Shown here: positions 18,240 through 27,701 of the stretch, one piece after another | How the letters are laid out: the number at the start of each line of letters is the position of its first letter | Position numbering within the stretch: position 1 is the first letter of the stretch | The notes under the pieces: generated by a model | Database searches by the model: none | Told to the model about the DNA's origin: nothing | What the model saw: the letters and a program-made list of their open reading frames with translations, nothing else | DNA from: Prescottella defluvii | GTDB lineage: Bacteria > Actinomycetota > Actinomycetes > Mycobacteriales > Mycobacteriaceae | DNA: 64,000 nt | Direction: 5' to 3' | Assembly: GCF_000738775.1 (NCBI RefSeq) | Contig: NZ_JPOC01000069.1 | Span: 1-64,000, forward strand | Made by a program: the position numbers and the translations under genes

Positions 18240-18306
18240 CCGACGACATCGCCGCGGACGTCACGAACCGTCCACGGTCACCCATTCCCATTCGAAAGGA
18301 ACTCCC

Positions 18307-19500
18307 ATGACGAAGGCTGTCATTGTCGACGCCGTCCGTCTCGCGTCCGGAAAGGGCAAGCCCGGAGGCGTCCTGTCCGGCACGCACCCGGTCGAGATGC
18401 TCGCCCAGGTTCTGCGCGCGCTGGTCGAGCGCAACGATCTCGATCCCGCAATGGTCGACGACGTGATCGGCGGCTGCGTCCAGCAGGTCGGTGAGCAGGC
18501 ACTCAACATCGCCCGCACCGCGCTGCTCTCCGCCGGCTTCCCCGAGTCCGTGCCGGCCACCACCCTCGACCGCCAGTGCGGGTCGAGCCAGCAGGCCGCA
18601 CACTTCGCCGCGCAGGGCATCATGGCCGGCGCCTACGACATCGTCATCGCGTGTGGTGTCGAATCGATGAGCCGTATCCCGATGGGAACGTCGGGCCTCG
18701 GCCAGGACACCGCCGGCCCAGGCATTGCCGCTCGGTACCCTGAAGGGCTTATCCACCAGGGCATCTCGGCCGAGCTGATCGCCGCGAAGTGGAAGCTGGA
18801 CCGCGAGACCCTCGACTCGTACTCGGCCGAATCACACCGTCGCGCCGCCGCGGCGATCGAGTCGGGCTTCTTCGACACCGAGATCGTGCCGATCACCGTC
18901 ACGGCCGGATCCAGCGAGACGTACGAGCACTCCACCGACGAGACCGTCCGAGCCGCGACCACCGCCGAGGGGCTGGCCGGCCTGCGCCCGTCGTTCCGCA
19001 GCGACGAGTTCGCGGAGCGGTTCCCCGAAGCTCAGTGGCACATCACTCCCGGCAACTCGTCGCCGCTGACCGACGGCGCCTCCGCCGTGCTGATCATGAG
19101 CGAGGAGATGGCGTCCAAGCTGGGCCTGACCCCCCGCGCCCGGTTCCACTCGTTCTCCGTCACCGGCGACGACCCGATGTTCATGCTCACCGCGCCCATC
19201 CCGGCCACCCGGAAGGTCCTCGCCAAGGCCGGGCTGTCGATCGACGACATCGACGCCTACGAGGTGAACGAGGCCTTCGCGCCCGTCCCACTGATGTGGG
19301 CCAACGAATTCGGTGCCGATCCCGCCAAGCTCAACCCCCGCGGCGGCGCCATCGCCCTGGGCCACGCTCTCGGTTCCTCCGGCACCCGCCTGCTCACCAC
19401 TCTCGTCAATCACCTCGAAGCCACCGGCGGCCGCTACGGCCTGCAGACCATGTGCGAGGGCGCCGGCATGGCCAACGCCACCATCATCGAACGAATCTGA
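18307..19500 (+). CDS. Thiolase (acetyl-CoA acyltransferase)
   Basis: 397 aa, full-length degradative-type thiolase. It cleaves 3-ketoacyl-CoA with CoA to acetyl- or propionyl-CoA and a shortened acyl-CoA. The nucleophilic cysteine is Cys91 in [12 protein letters not shown]. The other active-site blocks are [32 protein letters not shown] with the catalytic His, and the C-terminal [12 protein letters not shown], in which one glycine of the usual CxGGG is replaced. AAAGGA lies just before the ATG. It sits between the crotonase and the SDR, completing one beta-oxidation round. Confidence 0.92.
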   Translation: MTKAVIVDAVRLASGKGKPGGVLSGTHPVEMLAQVLRALVERNDLDPAMVDDVIGGCVQQVGEQALNIARTALLSAGFPESVPATTLDRQCGSSQQAAHFAAQGIMAGAYDIVIACGVESMSRIPMGTSGLGQDTAGPGIAARYPEGLIHQGISAELIAAKWKLDRETLDSYSAESHRRAAAAIESGFFDTEIVPITVTAGSSETYEHSTDETVRAATTAEGLAGLRPSFRSDEFAERFPEAQWHITPGNSSPLTDGASAVLIMSEEMASKLGLTPRARFHSFSVTGDDPMFMLTAPIPATRKVLAKAGLSIDDIDAYEVNEAFAPVPLMWANEFGADPAKLNPRGGAIALGHALGSSGTRLLTTLVNHLEATGGRYGLQTMCEGAGMANATIIERI

Positions 19501-19528
19501 ACCACAAACACTTTCGGAAGGAACTGAC

Positions 19529-20290
<762 letters not shown>

Positions 20291-20302
20291 TCATCTCGGC
20301 AT

Positions 20303-20354
20303 GAGGATGGGGCCGACCCCGGGAGTGCGTTCCCCGAGGGTCGGCCCCATCCTC
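20303..20354 (+). terminator. 17-bp stem hairpin after the SDR
   Basis: A perfect 17-bp stem (20303-20319 with 20338-20354) with an 18-nt loop follows the SDR stop by 12 bp. It separates the crotonase-thiolase-SDR run from the acyl-CoA dehydrogenase and ligase downstream. Confidence 0.75.
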
Positions 20355-20433
20355 GACAGCGCGTCCGAACTCGTTGCCACCGTGCCGAACTGCCCGCCAC
20401 CGCCGACACCGGACCTACATCCAGGAGCACCCC

Positions 20434-21591
20434 TTGAAGCGCAACCACTTCGAAGCCGACCACGAGGCGTACCGCGAGACGGTACGAGAGTTCCTGGCAC
20501 GCGAGATCGAACCCAACTACGAACGGTGGGAGCAGGAACGTCTGATCAGCCGTTCGGCGTGGACCGCCGCCGGTAAGTACGGCATCGCGGGGCTCGGTAT
20601 CCCGGAGGAGTTCGGTGGGGCCGGGGTCACGGACTTCCGGTTCAGGCAGGTCGTCTTCGAGGAGATCGCGCGGACCGGAACTACCTCGTTCGGCGCCGGC
20701 ATGAGCGTGCACGACGACATCGTCGTCCCGTACATCCTGCATCTCGGTACCCAGGAGCAGAAGGCCCGCTGGCTGCCGGGGATGGCCGCCGGAGAGACCA
20801 TCGGCGCGATCGCGATGACCGAACCCGGCGCCGGTTCCGACCTGCAGGGAGTGCGGACCACCGCAGTACGGGACGGCGACGAATGGGTGATCAACGGACA
20901 GAAGACGTTCATCACCAACGGCATCCACTCAGACATGGTGATCGTCGTGTGCCGCACCGACCCGAATGCCGGGTCGAAGGGCTTCTCCCTGATCGTCGTC
21001 GAGCGCGACACCCCAGGATTCACTCGCGGGCGCAAGTTGCACAAGGTCGGAATGGCCGCTCAGGACACCGCGGAACTGGTCTTCGAGGACGTACGCGTTC
21101 CGGCCGAGAACCTGCTCGGAACCGAAGGCCGAGGCTTCGTCCACCTGATGGAAAACCTGCCACTCGAACGGATCTCCATCGCCGTGTCTGCGATCACCGC
21201 AGCCCGCGCGGCATACGAATGGACCAAGGACTACGTGTTCGAACGCAAGGCGTTCGGAAAGCCGATCGGCGACCTGCAGAACACCCGATTCGTCCTCGCC
21301 GAGATGCGCACCGAGATCGAGGTCACCGAGTCCCACATCGACCGTGCCGTTCTCGCACTCAACACCGGTGACCTCACTGCTGTGGACGCGTCGATGAGCA
21401 AGTGGTGGGCAACCGAACTGCAGAAGCGGGTCATCGACCGCGGCGTCCAGATGCACGGTGGCTACGGCTACATGATGGAGTACCCGATCGGCCGCGCCTA
21501 CGTCGACTCGAGAATCCAGACCATCTACGGCGGCACCACCGAGATCATGAAGGAAATCATCGGCCGCGACATCGCCGCCGAGTTCCGATGA
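20434..21591 (+). CDS. Acyl-CoA dehydrogenase, long-chain (LCAD)-like
   Basis: 385 aa flavoprotein oxidising acyl-CoA to enoyl-CoA. FAD and substrate segments are AMTEPGAGSDLQGVRT, WVINGQKTFITNG, and the C-terminal QMHGGYGYMMEYPIGRAY and YGGTTEIMKEIIGRD. The base position of medium- and short-chain enzymes is glycine here (YGGT). A Glu in NLPLERISIA fits the alternative base used by LCAD and isovaleryl-CoA dehydrogenase, so activity is expected. The start is taken as TTG at 20434 (LKRNHFEADHEAYR) because CAGGAG precedes it and no in-frame ATG or GTG fits. The next gene follows after 55 bp. Confidence 0.85.
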   Translation: MKRNHFEADHEAYRETVREFLAREIEPNYERWEQERLISRSAWTAAGKYGIAGLGIPEEFGGAGVTDFRFRQVVFEEIARTGTTSFGAGMSVHDDIVVPYILHLGTQEQKARWLPGMAAGETIGAIAMTEPGAGSDLQGVRTTAVRDGDEWVINGQKTFITNGIHSDMVIVVCRTDPNAGSKGFSLIVVERDTPGFTRGRKLHKVGMAAQDTAELVFEDVRVPAENLLGTEGRGFVHLMENLPLERISIAVSAITAARAAYEWTKDYVFERKAFGKPIGDLQNTRFVLAEMRTEIEVTESHIDRAVLALNTGDLTAVDASMSKWWATELQKRVIDRGVQMHGGYGYMMEYPIGRAYVDSRIQTIYGGTTEIMKEIIGRDIAAEFR

Positions 21592-21646
21592 CACAAGACC
21601 ACGACACTCTCCCCGGCCAGGCCGGCCTGTTCGGAAAGTAGGAGTC

Positions 21647-23167
21647 ATGTTCCCCGGCACCCACAGCGTCACCACACCGGACAAGGCCGCCGTCGTCATG
21701 GCTGCGACCGGGGCGACCGTCACCTACGCCGAACTCGAAGAACGATCCGCTCGCTTCGCGAGATGGATGTTCGACGCGGGACTGCGGCGCGGCGACCACA
21801 TCGCCGTGCTGTGCGACAACGATCCGACGATCTTCGAGTTGTACTGGGGCGCGATGCGTTCCGGGATCTACTTCACGGCCGTCAATCACCACGGCACGGT
21901 CGACGATCTCGCCTACGTGGTCACCGACTCGGATGCGGCGGTGCTCGTCGTGTCGGCCGCTCTGACCGGGCTCGCCACGGATCTGGCGGGACGCGTTCCG
22001 GCGGGCTGCCTGAGACTGGCCTTCGGTGGCCCGGTCCCCGGCTACGACTCCTACGAGGATGCGGTGGGCGCGGTATCGGCGGAGCCGTTGCCGGACCAGC
22101 CGTGCGGGGCGGACATGGTGTACTCGTCCGGGACGACGGGCCGGCCGAAGGGCATCAAGTCGCCCCTGCCCGATCGGCAGGTTCACCAGCCGCCCGGTCT
22201 CCCGGTGACGGCGATCGTCGAGAAGTTCTACGGATTCGGCGTCGACACCGTCTACCTCTCGCCGGCACCGATCTACCACGCCGCGCCGCTGCGGTACTGC
22301 ACAGCAACCCAGTCGCTCGGCGGCACCGTGGTGCTGATGGACCGGTTCGACGCCCGCGACGCCCTCGCAGCGATCGAGCGGTACTCGGTGACGCACGCGC
22401 AGTGGGTGCCCACCCACTTCATCCGAATGCTGAAGCTGCCCGCTGAGGAACGGACCCGGTACGACCTGAGTTCGCTACGGGTCGCCGTCCACGCCGCCGC
22501 GCCCTGCCCGGTCGAGGTGAAGGAGGCGATGCTCGACTGGTGGGGCAACGTGCTCTACGAGTACTACAGCTGCTCCGAGAACAACGGATCCACCCTGATC
22601 GACAGCGTCGAGTGGCGGCGCAAACCGGGCAGCGTCGGCCGCGACGGCGTGCAGGGCATCGCCCACATCTGCTCGGATGACGGCCGCGAACTCGGCCCGG
22701 GCGAGGTCGGATTGCTCTACTTCGAACGCGACGACTGGACATTCGAGTACCACAACGATTCCGAGAAAACCGCCGCTGCAAGACATCCCGACCATCCGAC
22801 ATGGACGACGGTCGGCGACGTCGGCTACCTCGACGAGGACCGGTATCTGTATCTCACCGACCGGGCGACCTTCATGATCATCTCGGGTGGCGTCAACATC
22901 TACCCACAGCAGATCGAGAACTGCCTCAGCGTTCACCCCGCGATCTGGGACGTCGCGGTGATCGGTATTCCGGATCCGGAGATGGGGCAGTCGGTTCAGG
23001 CCGTCGTGCAGGTGATGCCCGGCGCGACTCCGTCCGACGATCTGGCCCGCGACATCATCTCCTACGCCCGTGACCGGCTCGCCCGCTACCTGTGCCCGCG
23101 GTCGGTGCGGTTCGTCGACGTCCTGCCCCGCACCGAGACCGGCAAACTGGCGAAGCACCGGCTGTAG
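21647..23167 (+). CDS. Acyl-CoA synthetase (AMP-dependent, FadD-type)
   Basis: 506 aa ANL-superfamily enzyme that activates a carboxylic acid as acyl-CoA. The P-loop is YSSGTTGRPKGIKSPL at about residue 160; YYSCSENNGS corresponds to A5; TVGDVGYLDEDRYLYLTDR and the hinge and lysine region RTETGKLAKHRL close the C-terminal domain. TAGGAG precedes the ATG. It ends 12 bp from the convergent TetR stop. Together with the acyl-CoA dehydrogenase before it, it would start a beta-oxidation route. Acid substrate not predictable; short to medium branched chain is plausible from the neighbouring racemase-like gene. Confidence 0.88.
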   Translation: MFPGTHSVTTPDKAAVVMAATGATVTYAELEERSARFARWMFDAGLRRGDHIAVLCDNDPTIFELYWGAMRSGIYFTAVNHHGTVDDLAYVVTDSDAAVLVVSAALTGLATDLAGRVPAGCLRLAFGGPVPGYDSYEDAVGAVSAEPLPDQPCGADMVYSSGTTGRPKGIKSPLPDRQVHQPPGLPVTAIVEKFYGFGVDTVYLSPAPIYHAAPLRYCTATQSLGGTVVLMDRFDARDALAAIERYSVTHAQWVPTHFIRMLKLPAEERTRYDLSSLRVAVHAAAPCPVEVKEAMLDWWGNVLYEYYSCSENNGSTLIDSVEWRRKPGSVGRDGVQGIAHICSDDGRELGPGEVGLLYFERDDWTFEYHNDSEKTAAARHPDHPTWTTVGDVGYLDEDRYLYLTDRATFMIISGGVNIYPQQIENCLSVHPAIWDVAVIGIPDPEMGQSVQAVVQVMPGATPSDDLARDIISYARDRLARYLCPRSVRFVDVLPRTETGKLAKHRL

Positions 23168-23179
23168 GCAACCGGGGCG

Positions 23180-23845
23180 TCAATCGGATTGCGGGGCTCC
23201 CGATTCGGCATCCGCGCGGTCGAGACCGAGCGCTCCGATACACATCTGGTCCAGAGTATCGAGCAGGCTCGCCTCGTCCGCCTCGTCGCCCTGGACGAGC
23301 CACAGGTACAGGCTGTGGTCGACCATCGCCGCCATGGCACGGGCGGCCATGACCGGATCGAGGGACGCGCGAACCTCGCCCTGTTCCTGCCACCGGGCAA
23401 TGGCACGCGCGGTGCGGTCGATCAGCTGTCGACGATGCTCGTGGCGGAGGTCGCGGAATTCGTTGTTGAACGTCGCGACCTGCTCGACGATGGCCATCAG
23501 CTTCGCGTTGCGTCGGTACGCCTGGTAGTACGACCGGTTCGTTGCAATCAGTTTCGCGGCCGGCGACAGGTCGGGGTCGAGAGGTTCCCGGCGGTGCACA
23601 TCGTCGAACAGTCGGGTGCTCAACTCCTGGAACACGTCTTCTTTGGACTCGAAGTACCGGTAGAAGGTGCCGTAGGAGACGGACGCCTCCTGCGCGATCT
23701 GCTCCACTCGGGTGTCGGGGAACCCGACCTCCTCGAAGACCTTGCGCGCCGCGTCGAGCAGACTGTCCCGCGTCTTTCGCCCCCGCGCGGTGAGGGTGTC
23801 GACGGACGGCGGCGTGGAGGACGTGCTGGCGGGTGGCTTGCTCAC
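23180..23845 (-). CDS. TetR-family regulator with an identified operator
   Basis: 221 aa. The N-terminal HTH is at residues 22-70 (TRDSLLDAARKVFEEVGFPDTRVEQIAQEASVSYGTFYRYFESKEDVF) and is followed by a large helical ligand domain (DHSLYLWLVQ). Start GTG at 23845. A 19-bp palindrome lies 23 bp upstream, and an identical copy occurs 3.2 kb away between the SnoaL and VOC genes. Autorepression and control of those two operons follow from this arrangement. Likely ligand is an acyl-CoA intermediate of the acyl-CoA dehydrogenase/kinase pathway encoded nearby. Confidence 0.87.
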   Translation of the reverse strand: MSKPPASTSSTPPSVDTLTARGRKTRDSLLDAARKVFEEVGFPDTRVEQIAQEASVSYGTFYRYFESKEDVFQELSTRLFDDVHRREPLDPDLSPAAKLIATNRSYYQAYRRNAKLMAIVEQVATFNNEFRDLRHEHRRQLIDRTARAIARWQEQGEVRASLDPVMAARAMAAMVDHSLYLWLVQGDEADEASLLDTLDQMCIGALGLDRADAESGAPQSD

Positions 23846-23860
23846 TCACGCGAGTATCCC

Positions 23861-23886
23861 GGAAACATGACATGACTGTCAAGTCA
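23861..23886 (-). promoter_or_regulatory. TetR operator over the regulator's own promoter
   Basis: TGACATGACTGTCAAGTCA at 23868-23886 has the symmetry TGACnTGACnGTCAnGTCA. Read on the minus strand it contains a consensus TTGACA (-35), followed 18 bp later by GATACT (-10, around 23853-23858), directed at the TetR gene. Binding would cover the -35 element. The identical 19-mer recurs at 27053-27071. Confidence 0.8.
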
Positions 23887-23909
23887 CATCACGCCTCGGG
23901 CACGGAGCA

Positions 23910-23952
23910 CTCGACCCCTCCAGCGTAGACAGGCGTCGCGGGAGGGGTCGAG
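23910..23952 (-). terminator. 12-bp stem hairpin after the kinase gene
   Basis: CTCGACCCCTCC (23910-23921) pairs perfectly with GGAGGGGTCGAG (23941-23952), 14 bp beyond the stop of the minus-strand kinase gene and just before the TetR promoter. It ends the SnoaL-dehydrogenase-kinase operon. Confidence 0.7.
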
Positions 23953-23965
23953 GTTCGAGCCGGGA

Positions 23966-25342
23966 TCAGGCCGGAGACGGCCCGCGGAGGTGACGGGGGT
24001 TCGCCACCCGCAGCCGGGCGAGCACCGTCGTCGAGACGGTCCGGCAGACGGCGGGATCCGCGTACGGGAGGGTGCCCGCGCGAAGGCGGTCGGCAAGATC
24101 GGCCTCGGAACCGCAGCCGAGGGCCGTGAGCGCGGCCTGCACCTCGCCCGTGGAGTCGCCGGCACCGATCTCCCGTTCCGCGATACCCAGCAGGTTGACG
24201 CAGATCCGGAGCAGGTACCGCTCCCGCTCGTGCACGCCGTCGAGCACGGGGCCGACGTCGTCGCGAAGGGTGCCGCTGACCAACTCGAGGATCTCCGACA
24301 GGCTCGGACGGTCGTGCAGCGATGGCGCCGTGACGTCCGGGAGCGGCTCGACGTCGTCGAGCAGACCCAGGATCAGGAGCAGGTCGTACTCGGACTCGCA
24401 CACCCGCCGCCCGATCGCGGCGAGCTCGATCGAGTCCTCGGCCCCGCTGAGGTGCCGCTGCGACTGGAACTGGCTGAGCACCAACCACCGGAGGGTGCCG
24501 TAGGCCTCCCACCAGTGCAGTTCGTCGTCCGACGGCCGGATGCCCGTGGCGCGTTCGTAGCCGTCGAGCAGCTGTGCCCGGGTACCGATACCGGCGACCG
24601 GCGGCTCCGCGCCGAACCGCCACGCGCGCACGCAGAGCCATCCGAGGTCCTCGATCGGGTCACCGAGGTGCGCGAGTTCCCAATCCAGCACCCCGCGGAT
24701 CCCGGTGCCGTCGACCATCACGTTGCCGAGCCGGAAGTCACCGTGTACCAATGCGTCCGGCCGCTTGGCCGGCCGGTTGTCCCGCAGCCATCGAAGCCCG
24801 ATCTCGACGACGGGGCGGGGCTGATCGAGGTTCCGGTACACGGCCTCGATCGCATCCAACGGATCGCGGGCATCGAGCATCCCGAGGGTGCCGGTGTCGG
24901 CGGAGTGGATCTGCCCCAGCACGTACCCCATGTCGTCGGCGAGATGCGCCCGCACCTCGTCGAGCCCGGGGTCCCGCTGCAGCTTCCGCGGGATCGACTC
25001 GCCGACAACCATGTCCATCACCAGATACGGTGCATCGATGCCCGGTGCAGTGTCCCCCGACGCGAGGACGGCGGGAGCCGGAACCCCCACTGCCGCGGCG
25101 GCCCGCAGACACGCGACCTCCGCCCGCATCCGGTCGGCGTCGCCGTGCCCGGGCGGGTCCCGGCGCAGCACCACCTCCTGCGATCGGCCGTCCGCGTCGC
25201 GGACCTCGATCGCCCACACCTGACGGCTCGCGCCGCCGGTCAGCTGGCGGGGTTCCCCGACGGTCACCTCGGTACCGAAGGCCTCGCGCAGCGTGAGACG
25301 AACTCCGTCACCGAGGCTCACGGGAGCGTGGGTCACAGCCAC
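23966..25342 (-). CDS. Phosphotransferase (APH fold) fused to a DUF6285-like domain; LvaA-LvaB-like
   Basis: 458 aa. Residues 1 to about 340 form an aminoglycoside-phosphotransferase-like kinase with the catalytic loop VHGDFRLGNVMVD and the metal motif VLDWELAHLGDPIEDLGWL. Residues about 345-458 (RPSLSEILELV to RVANPRHL) look like the small DUF6285 protein often encoded separately beside such kinases. In Pseudomonas the separate pair LvaA/LvaB phosphorylates 4-hydroxyacyl-CoA, and the acyl-CoA dehydrogenase LvaC then removes phosphate to give the enoyl-CoA. Here the kinase overlaps an acyl-CoA dehydrogenase by 10 bp. A role in moving a 4-hydroxy group is therefore inferred. GTG start at 25342. 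Confidence 0.8.
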   Translation of the reverse strand: MAVTHAPVSLGDGVRLTLREAFGTEVTVGEPRQLTGGASRQVWAIEVRDADGRSQEVVLRRDPPGHGDADRMRAEVACLRAAAAVGVPAPAVLASGDTAPGIDAPYLVMDMVVGESIPRKLQRDPGLDEVRAHLADDMGYVLGQIHSADTGTLGMLDARDPLDAIEAVYRNLDQPRPVVEIGLRWLRDNRPAKRPDALVHGDFRLGNVMVDGTGIRGVLDWELAHLGDPIEDLGWLCVRAWRFGAEPPVAGIGTRAQLLDGYERATGIRPSDDELHWWEAYGTLRWLVLSQFQSQRHLSGAEDSIELAAIGRRVCESEYDLLLILGLLDDVEPLPDVTAPSLHDRPSLSEILELVSGTLRDDVGPVLDGVHERERYLLRICVNLLGIAEREIGAGDSTGEVQAALTALGCGSEADLADRLRAGTLPYADPAVCRTVSTTVLARLRVANPRHLRGPSPA

Positions 25343-26517
25343 GGCGCGGCACCCGGATCGCGCAGCAGTCGACGCGCCGTCGACATGCGATGCACCTCGT
25401 CCGGACCGTCGTAGACACGCGCGTAGCGCGCCTGCCGGTACATCCGTTCGAGCGGGGTGTCGGCAGTCAGTCCGAGCGCGCCGTGCACCTGGATGGCGCG
25501 ATCGACGACGTCGTGGAGCATCCGGGCTCCCCAGAACTTCACGAGACCGATCTGAATCCGAGCATCGTCGCCGGCATCCATCGCACGGGCGGCATCGAGG
25601 GTCATCAGGCGGGCCGCGTGGATCTGCGCCGCGGACTCCGCGATGTACCGGTGAATTTCACCCTTCTCGGCGAGCAGCGACCCGTGCACGTAGCGGGTGT
25701 TCGCGCGCTCGCACATCAGCTCGAATGCGCGCTGCGCCTGGCCGAGCCAGCGCATGCCGTGGAAGATCCGGCCGGGCCCGAGCCGGTCCTGCGCGACGAC
25801 GAAGCCCTTGCCCCGTTCGCCGAGCAGGTTGGCCACCGGCACCCGGACGTCGGTGAGCCGGACCTCGTAATGGTCGCTGGGATCGTGCCCCATGGTCGGG
25901 ATCGACCGGACGATCTCGAACCCGGGAGTGTCGGTCGGCACAATGATCGCGCTGATCCGGGAGTGCCGGGGCGCCGACTCCGGCTCGGTGCGCGCGAAGA
26001 CCGAACAGTATCCGGCGTCCGCCACACCGGTGGTGAACCACTTGAGCCCGTTGATGACCCAGGTATCGCCCTCGAGTTCCGCACGGGTCTCGATCAGCGT
26101 GGGGTCGGAGCCCGCGGTGTCGGGTTCGGTCAGACCGACCGACGGCAGGAACTCTCCCGCGACGATCGGCGGGATCCACCGTTGCTTCTGCTCGTCGGTT
26201 CCGTGCTTGTGCAGCATCAGGGTGTCCTGCATGGACACCGAACCGACCGCCAGCTGACCGAACTCGGATCGGCCGATGACCTCGTTGAGGAAGACGAAGT
26301 CGAGGAACGGAACGCCGCCACCCCCGACATCGGCCGGGTGCCCGAGCGCCCACAGGCCGAGCTCCTTCGCCCGTGAGCGCAACTGTTCGAGAGTCTTGTG
26401 GGCGACCTCGTCCTCCTTCGCGAGGACGGGTTCCGCCGGGATCACCTCGCCGTCGATGAACGCGCGCATCCGAGCACACAGGTCGGCGATGTCGCCTTCG
26501 GGATGGTTCGCAGTCAT
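25333..26517 (-). CDS. Acyl-CoA dehydrogenase, ACAD10/11 or LvaC-like
   Basis: 394 aa. FAD-domain motifs are GLTEPDTAGSDPTLIETRAE, WVINGLKWFTTG and FARTEPES; the C-terminal block VHGALGLTADTPLERMYRQARYARVYDGPDEVHRMSTARR has DGPDEVH, the pattern of the ACAD10/11 group. Family members partner an APH-type kinase; in mammals both domains are in one chain. Here the two genes overlap by 10 bp, which keeps products in fixed ratio. AAGGAGG lies before the ATG inside the SnoaL gene end. Probable job: elimination of phosphate from a 4-phosphoacyl-CoA to an enoyl-CoA, or plain dehydrogenation if the kinase acts elsewhere. Confidence 0.85.
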   Translation of the reverse strand: MTANHPEGDIADLCARMRAFIDGEVIPAEPVLAKEDEVAHKTLEQLRSRAKELGLWALGHPADVGGGGVPFLDFVFLNEVIGRSEFGQLAVGSVSMQDTLMLHKHGTDEQKQRWIPPIVAGEFLPSVGLTEPDTAGSDPTLIETRAELEGDTWVINGLKWFTTGVADAGYCSVFARTEPESAPRHSRISAIIVPTDTPGFEIVRSIPTMGHDPSDHYEVRLTDVRVPVANLLGERGKGFVVAQDRLGPGRIFHGMRWLGQAQRAFELMCERANTRYVHGSLLAEKGEIHRYIAESAAQIHAARLMTLDAARAMDAGDDARIQIGLVKFWGARMLHDVVDRAIQVHGALGLTADTPLERMYRQARYARVYDGPDEVHRMSTARRLLRDPGAAPWL

Positions 26518-26900
26518 GAGTGCCTCCTTGTGGCAGCAGCGGTCTGCAGGGGTCGAGTGGCGGCCGAATCGACGTACTCGTCGATACGGGAGACCCGCCC
26601 GTCCTCGACGCGGACGAACAGGCTGGCCGGCACCTCCAGCGGACCGTGTCCCGGGAGGGTGCCGCGCACGACGTGCTGTTGAGCGAATCCGTCGGGCAGC
26701 GTGTAGCGCCGAATGTCTTCGTAGCGGAGATTCTCGACGGTGCGGCCGAGCCAGCGCAGGGTGCGGAGATTCTCCGCGACCGTCTGTTCCAGTCCGTCGT
26801 CGTTGTGCCAGATGCGCGCGTCCGGCGAATACAGTTCGGCGAGCGTTGCCTCGTCGCCGCTGCAGACGGCGGCGAAAAAGCGATCTGCAAGGTCGTTCAT
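26514..26900 (-). CDS. SnoaL/NTF2-like small protein (WHN type)
   Basis: 128 aa single NTF2-like cone fold. It shares with two other proteins of this window (43510 and 44595) the pattern ARIWHNDDGLEQTVAENLRTL, then GFAQQHVVRG and a C-terminal RVEDGRVSRIDEYVD. Members of this superfamily act as cyclases, isomerases, dehydratases or binding proteins; the conserved Trp-His-Asn lines the pocket in comparable folds. First gene of the operon with the acyl-CoA dehydrogenase (4-bp overlap) and kinase, and divergent from a VOC protein. The ATG at 26900 was chosen for the AGGAGA upstream; the longer frame is a shadow. Exact reaction unknown. Confidence 0.78.
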   Translation of the reverse strand: MNDLADRFFAAVCSGDEATLAELYSPDARIWHNDDGLEQTVAENLRTLRWLGRTVENLRYEDIRRYTLPDGFAQQHVVRGTLPGHGPLEVPASLFVRVEDGRVSRIDEYVDSAATRPLQTAAATRRHS

Positions 26901-27037
26901 ACGAAAATGCTTCTCCTCACGGCGGTTACACGGAAGCGACAGCACGCAAGCCGCGCGCGGGACGGCGAAGGCCCGCAAGAACTCCCGGCCCCACCGATGG
27001 GGAACGAGGTGTTGACAGATGACCTGGCCACGGATGA

Positions 27038-27071
27038 GACTATCCAAGAATGTGACATGACTGTCAAGTCA
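27038..27071 (-). promoter_or_regulatory. Second TetR operator, between SnoaL and VOC genes
   Basis: TGACATGACTGTCAAGTCA at 27053-27071 is identical over 19 bp to the site before the TetR gene at 23180-23845. On the minus strand it holds TTGACA and, after 17 bp, GATAGT, a near-consensus promoter for the SnoaL-dehydrogenase-kinase operon. Its right edge is 44 bp from the VOC start, so the + strand operon can be controlled as well. Confidence 0.8.
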
Positions 27072-27115
27072 AATACAGGCCTCTTCTCGCCACGCCGTTC
27101 CACGAAAGGACCGCC

Positions 27116-27682
27116 ATGAAGGCCGTCAATCCGAAGTTCGAGTTCCGCGGAATCAATCACCTCGCGCTCGTGTGCTCGGACATGCAGCGCACCATCGACT
27201 TCTACTCGGGCACACTGGGTATGCCACTCGTCAAGACGCTCGATCTTCCCGGAAACCTCGGACAGCACTTCTTCTTCGACTGCGGAGGCGGAGACACGCT
27301 GGCGTTCTTCTGGCTGGCGGACGCACCGGACGGAGTTCCCGGGGTCTCCGCCCCGGCGGGACTGCCCGACCGGGACGAGCTCGTCAGCGCCGTCGGCTCG
27401 ATGAATCACGTGGCGTTCGCCGTCCCGCCGGAGAAGTTCGACGAGTACCGCAAGCGACTCAAGGCCGACGGCGTGCCGCTGAGCATCACCCTCAACCACG
27501 ACGACAGCCCCGAGGGCGCATCGCGGGAGATCCATGACGGCACCTTCGTCCGGTCGTTCTACTTCCAGGACCCCGACGGCGTCCTCCTCGAATTTGCCTG
27601 CTGGACACGTGAGCTCACCGAGGCCGACGTCTCGCACACGCCGAAGACCGCCGCCGACCGCCGCGTTCCCAGCGCTTCCTGA
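27116..27682 (+). CDS. VOC-superfamily protein (glyoxalase/dioxygenase fold)
   Basis: 188 aa with two beta-alpha-beta-beta-beta modules. Candidate metal ligands are His15 (GINHLALVCSDM), a His in GSMNHVAFAV, and the Glu in DGVLLEFACWTREL, the classic H/E layout of the superfamily. The central HFFFDCGGGDTLAFFW is shared with the protein at 44026, its close paralogue. Known members include glyoxalases, epimerases and extradiol-type dioxygenases, so the reaction is open. It heads a + strand operon with a carboxymuconolactone-decarboxylase-family protein and an ABM protein, under the TetR operator at 27053. AAAGGA precedes the ATG. Confidence 0.8.
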   Translation: MKAVNPKFEFRGINHLALVCSDMQRTIDFYSGTLGMPLVKTLDLPGNLGQHFFFDCGGGDTLAFFWLADAPDGVPGVSAPAGLPDRDELVSAVGSMNHVAFAVPPEKFDEYRKRLKADGVPLSITLNHDDSPEGASREIHDGTFVRSFYFQDPDGVLLEFACWTRELTEADVSHTPKTAADRRVPSAS

Positions 27683-27701
27683 CACCCCGAAAGGACACAG
27701 C

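Noticed and set aside
21588-21641. 17-codon ORF (MTQDHDTLPGQAGLFGK) starting by ATGA overlap after the acyl-CoA dehydrogenase
   Set aside because: Too short to support; the ligase has its own ribosome site. It could be a relic of a former longer ligase start.
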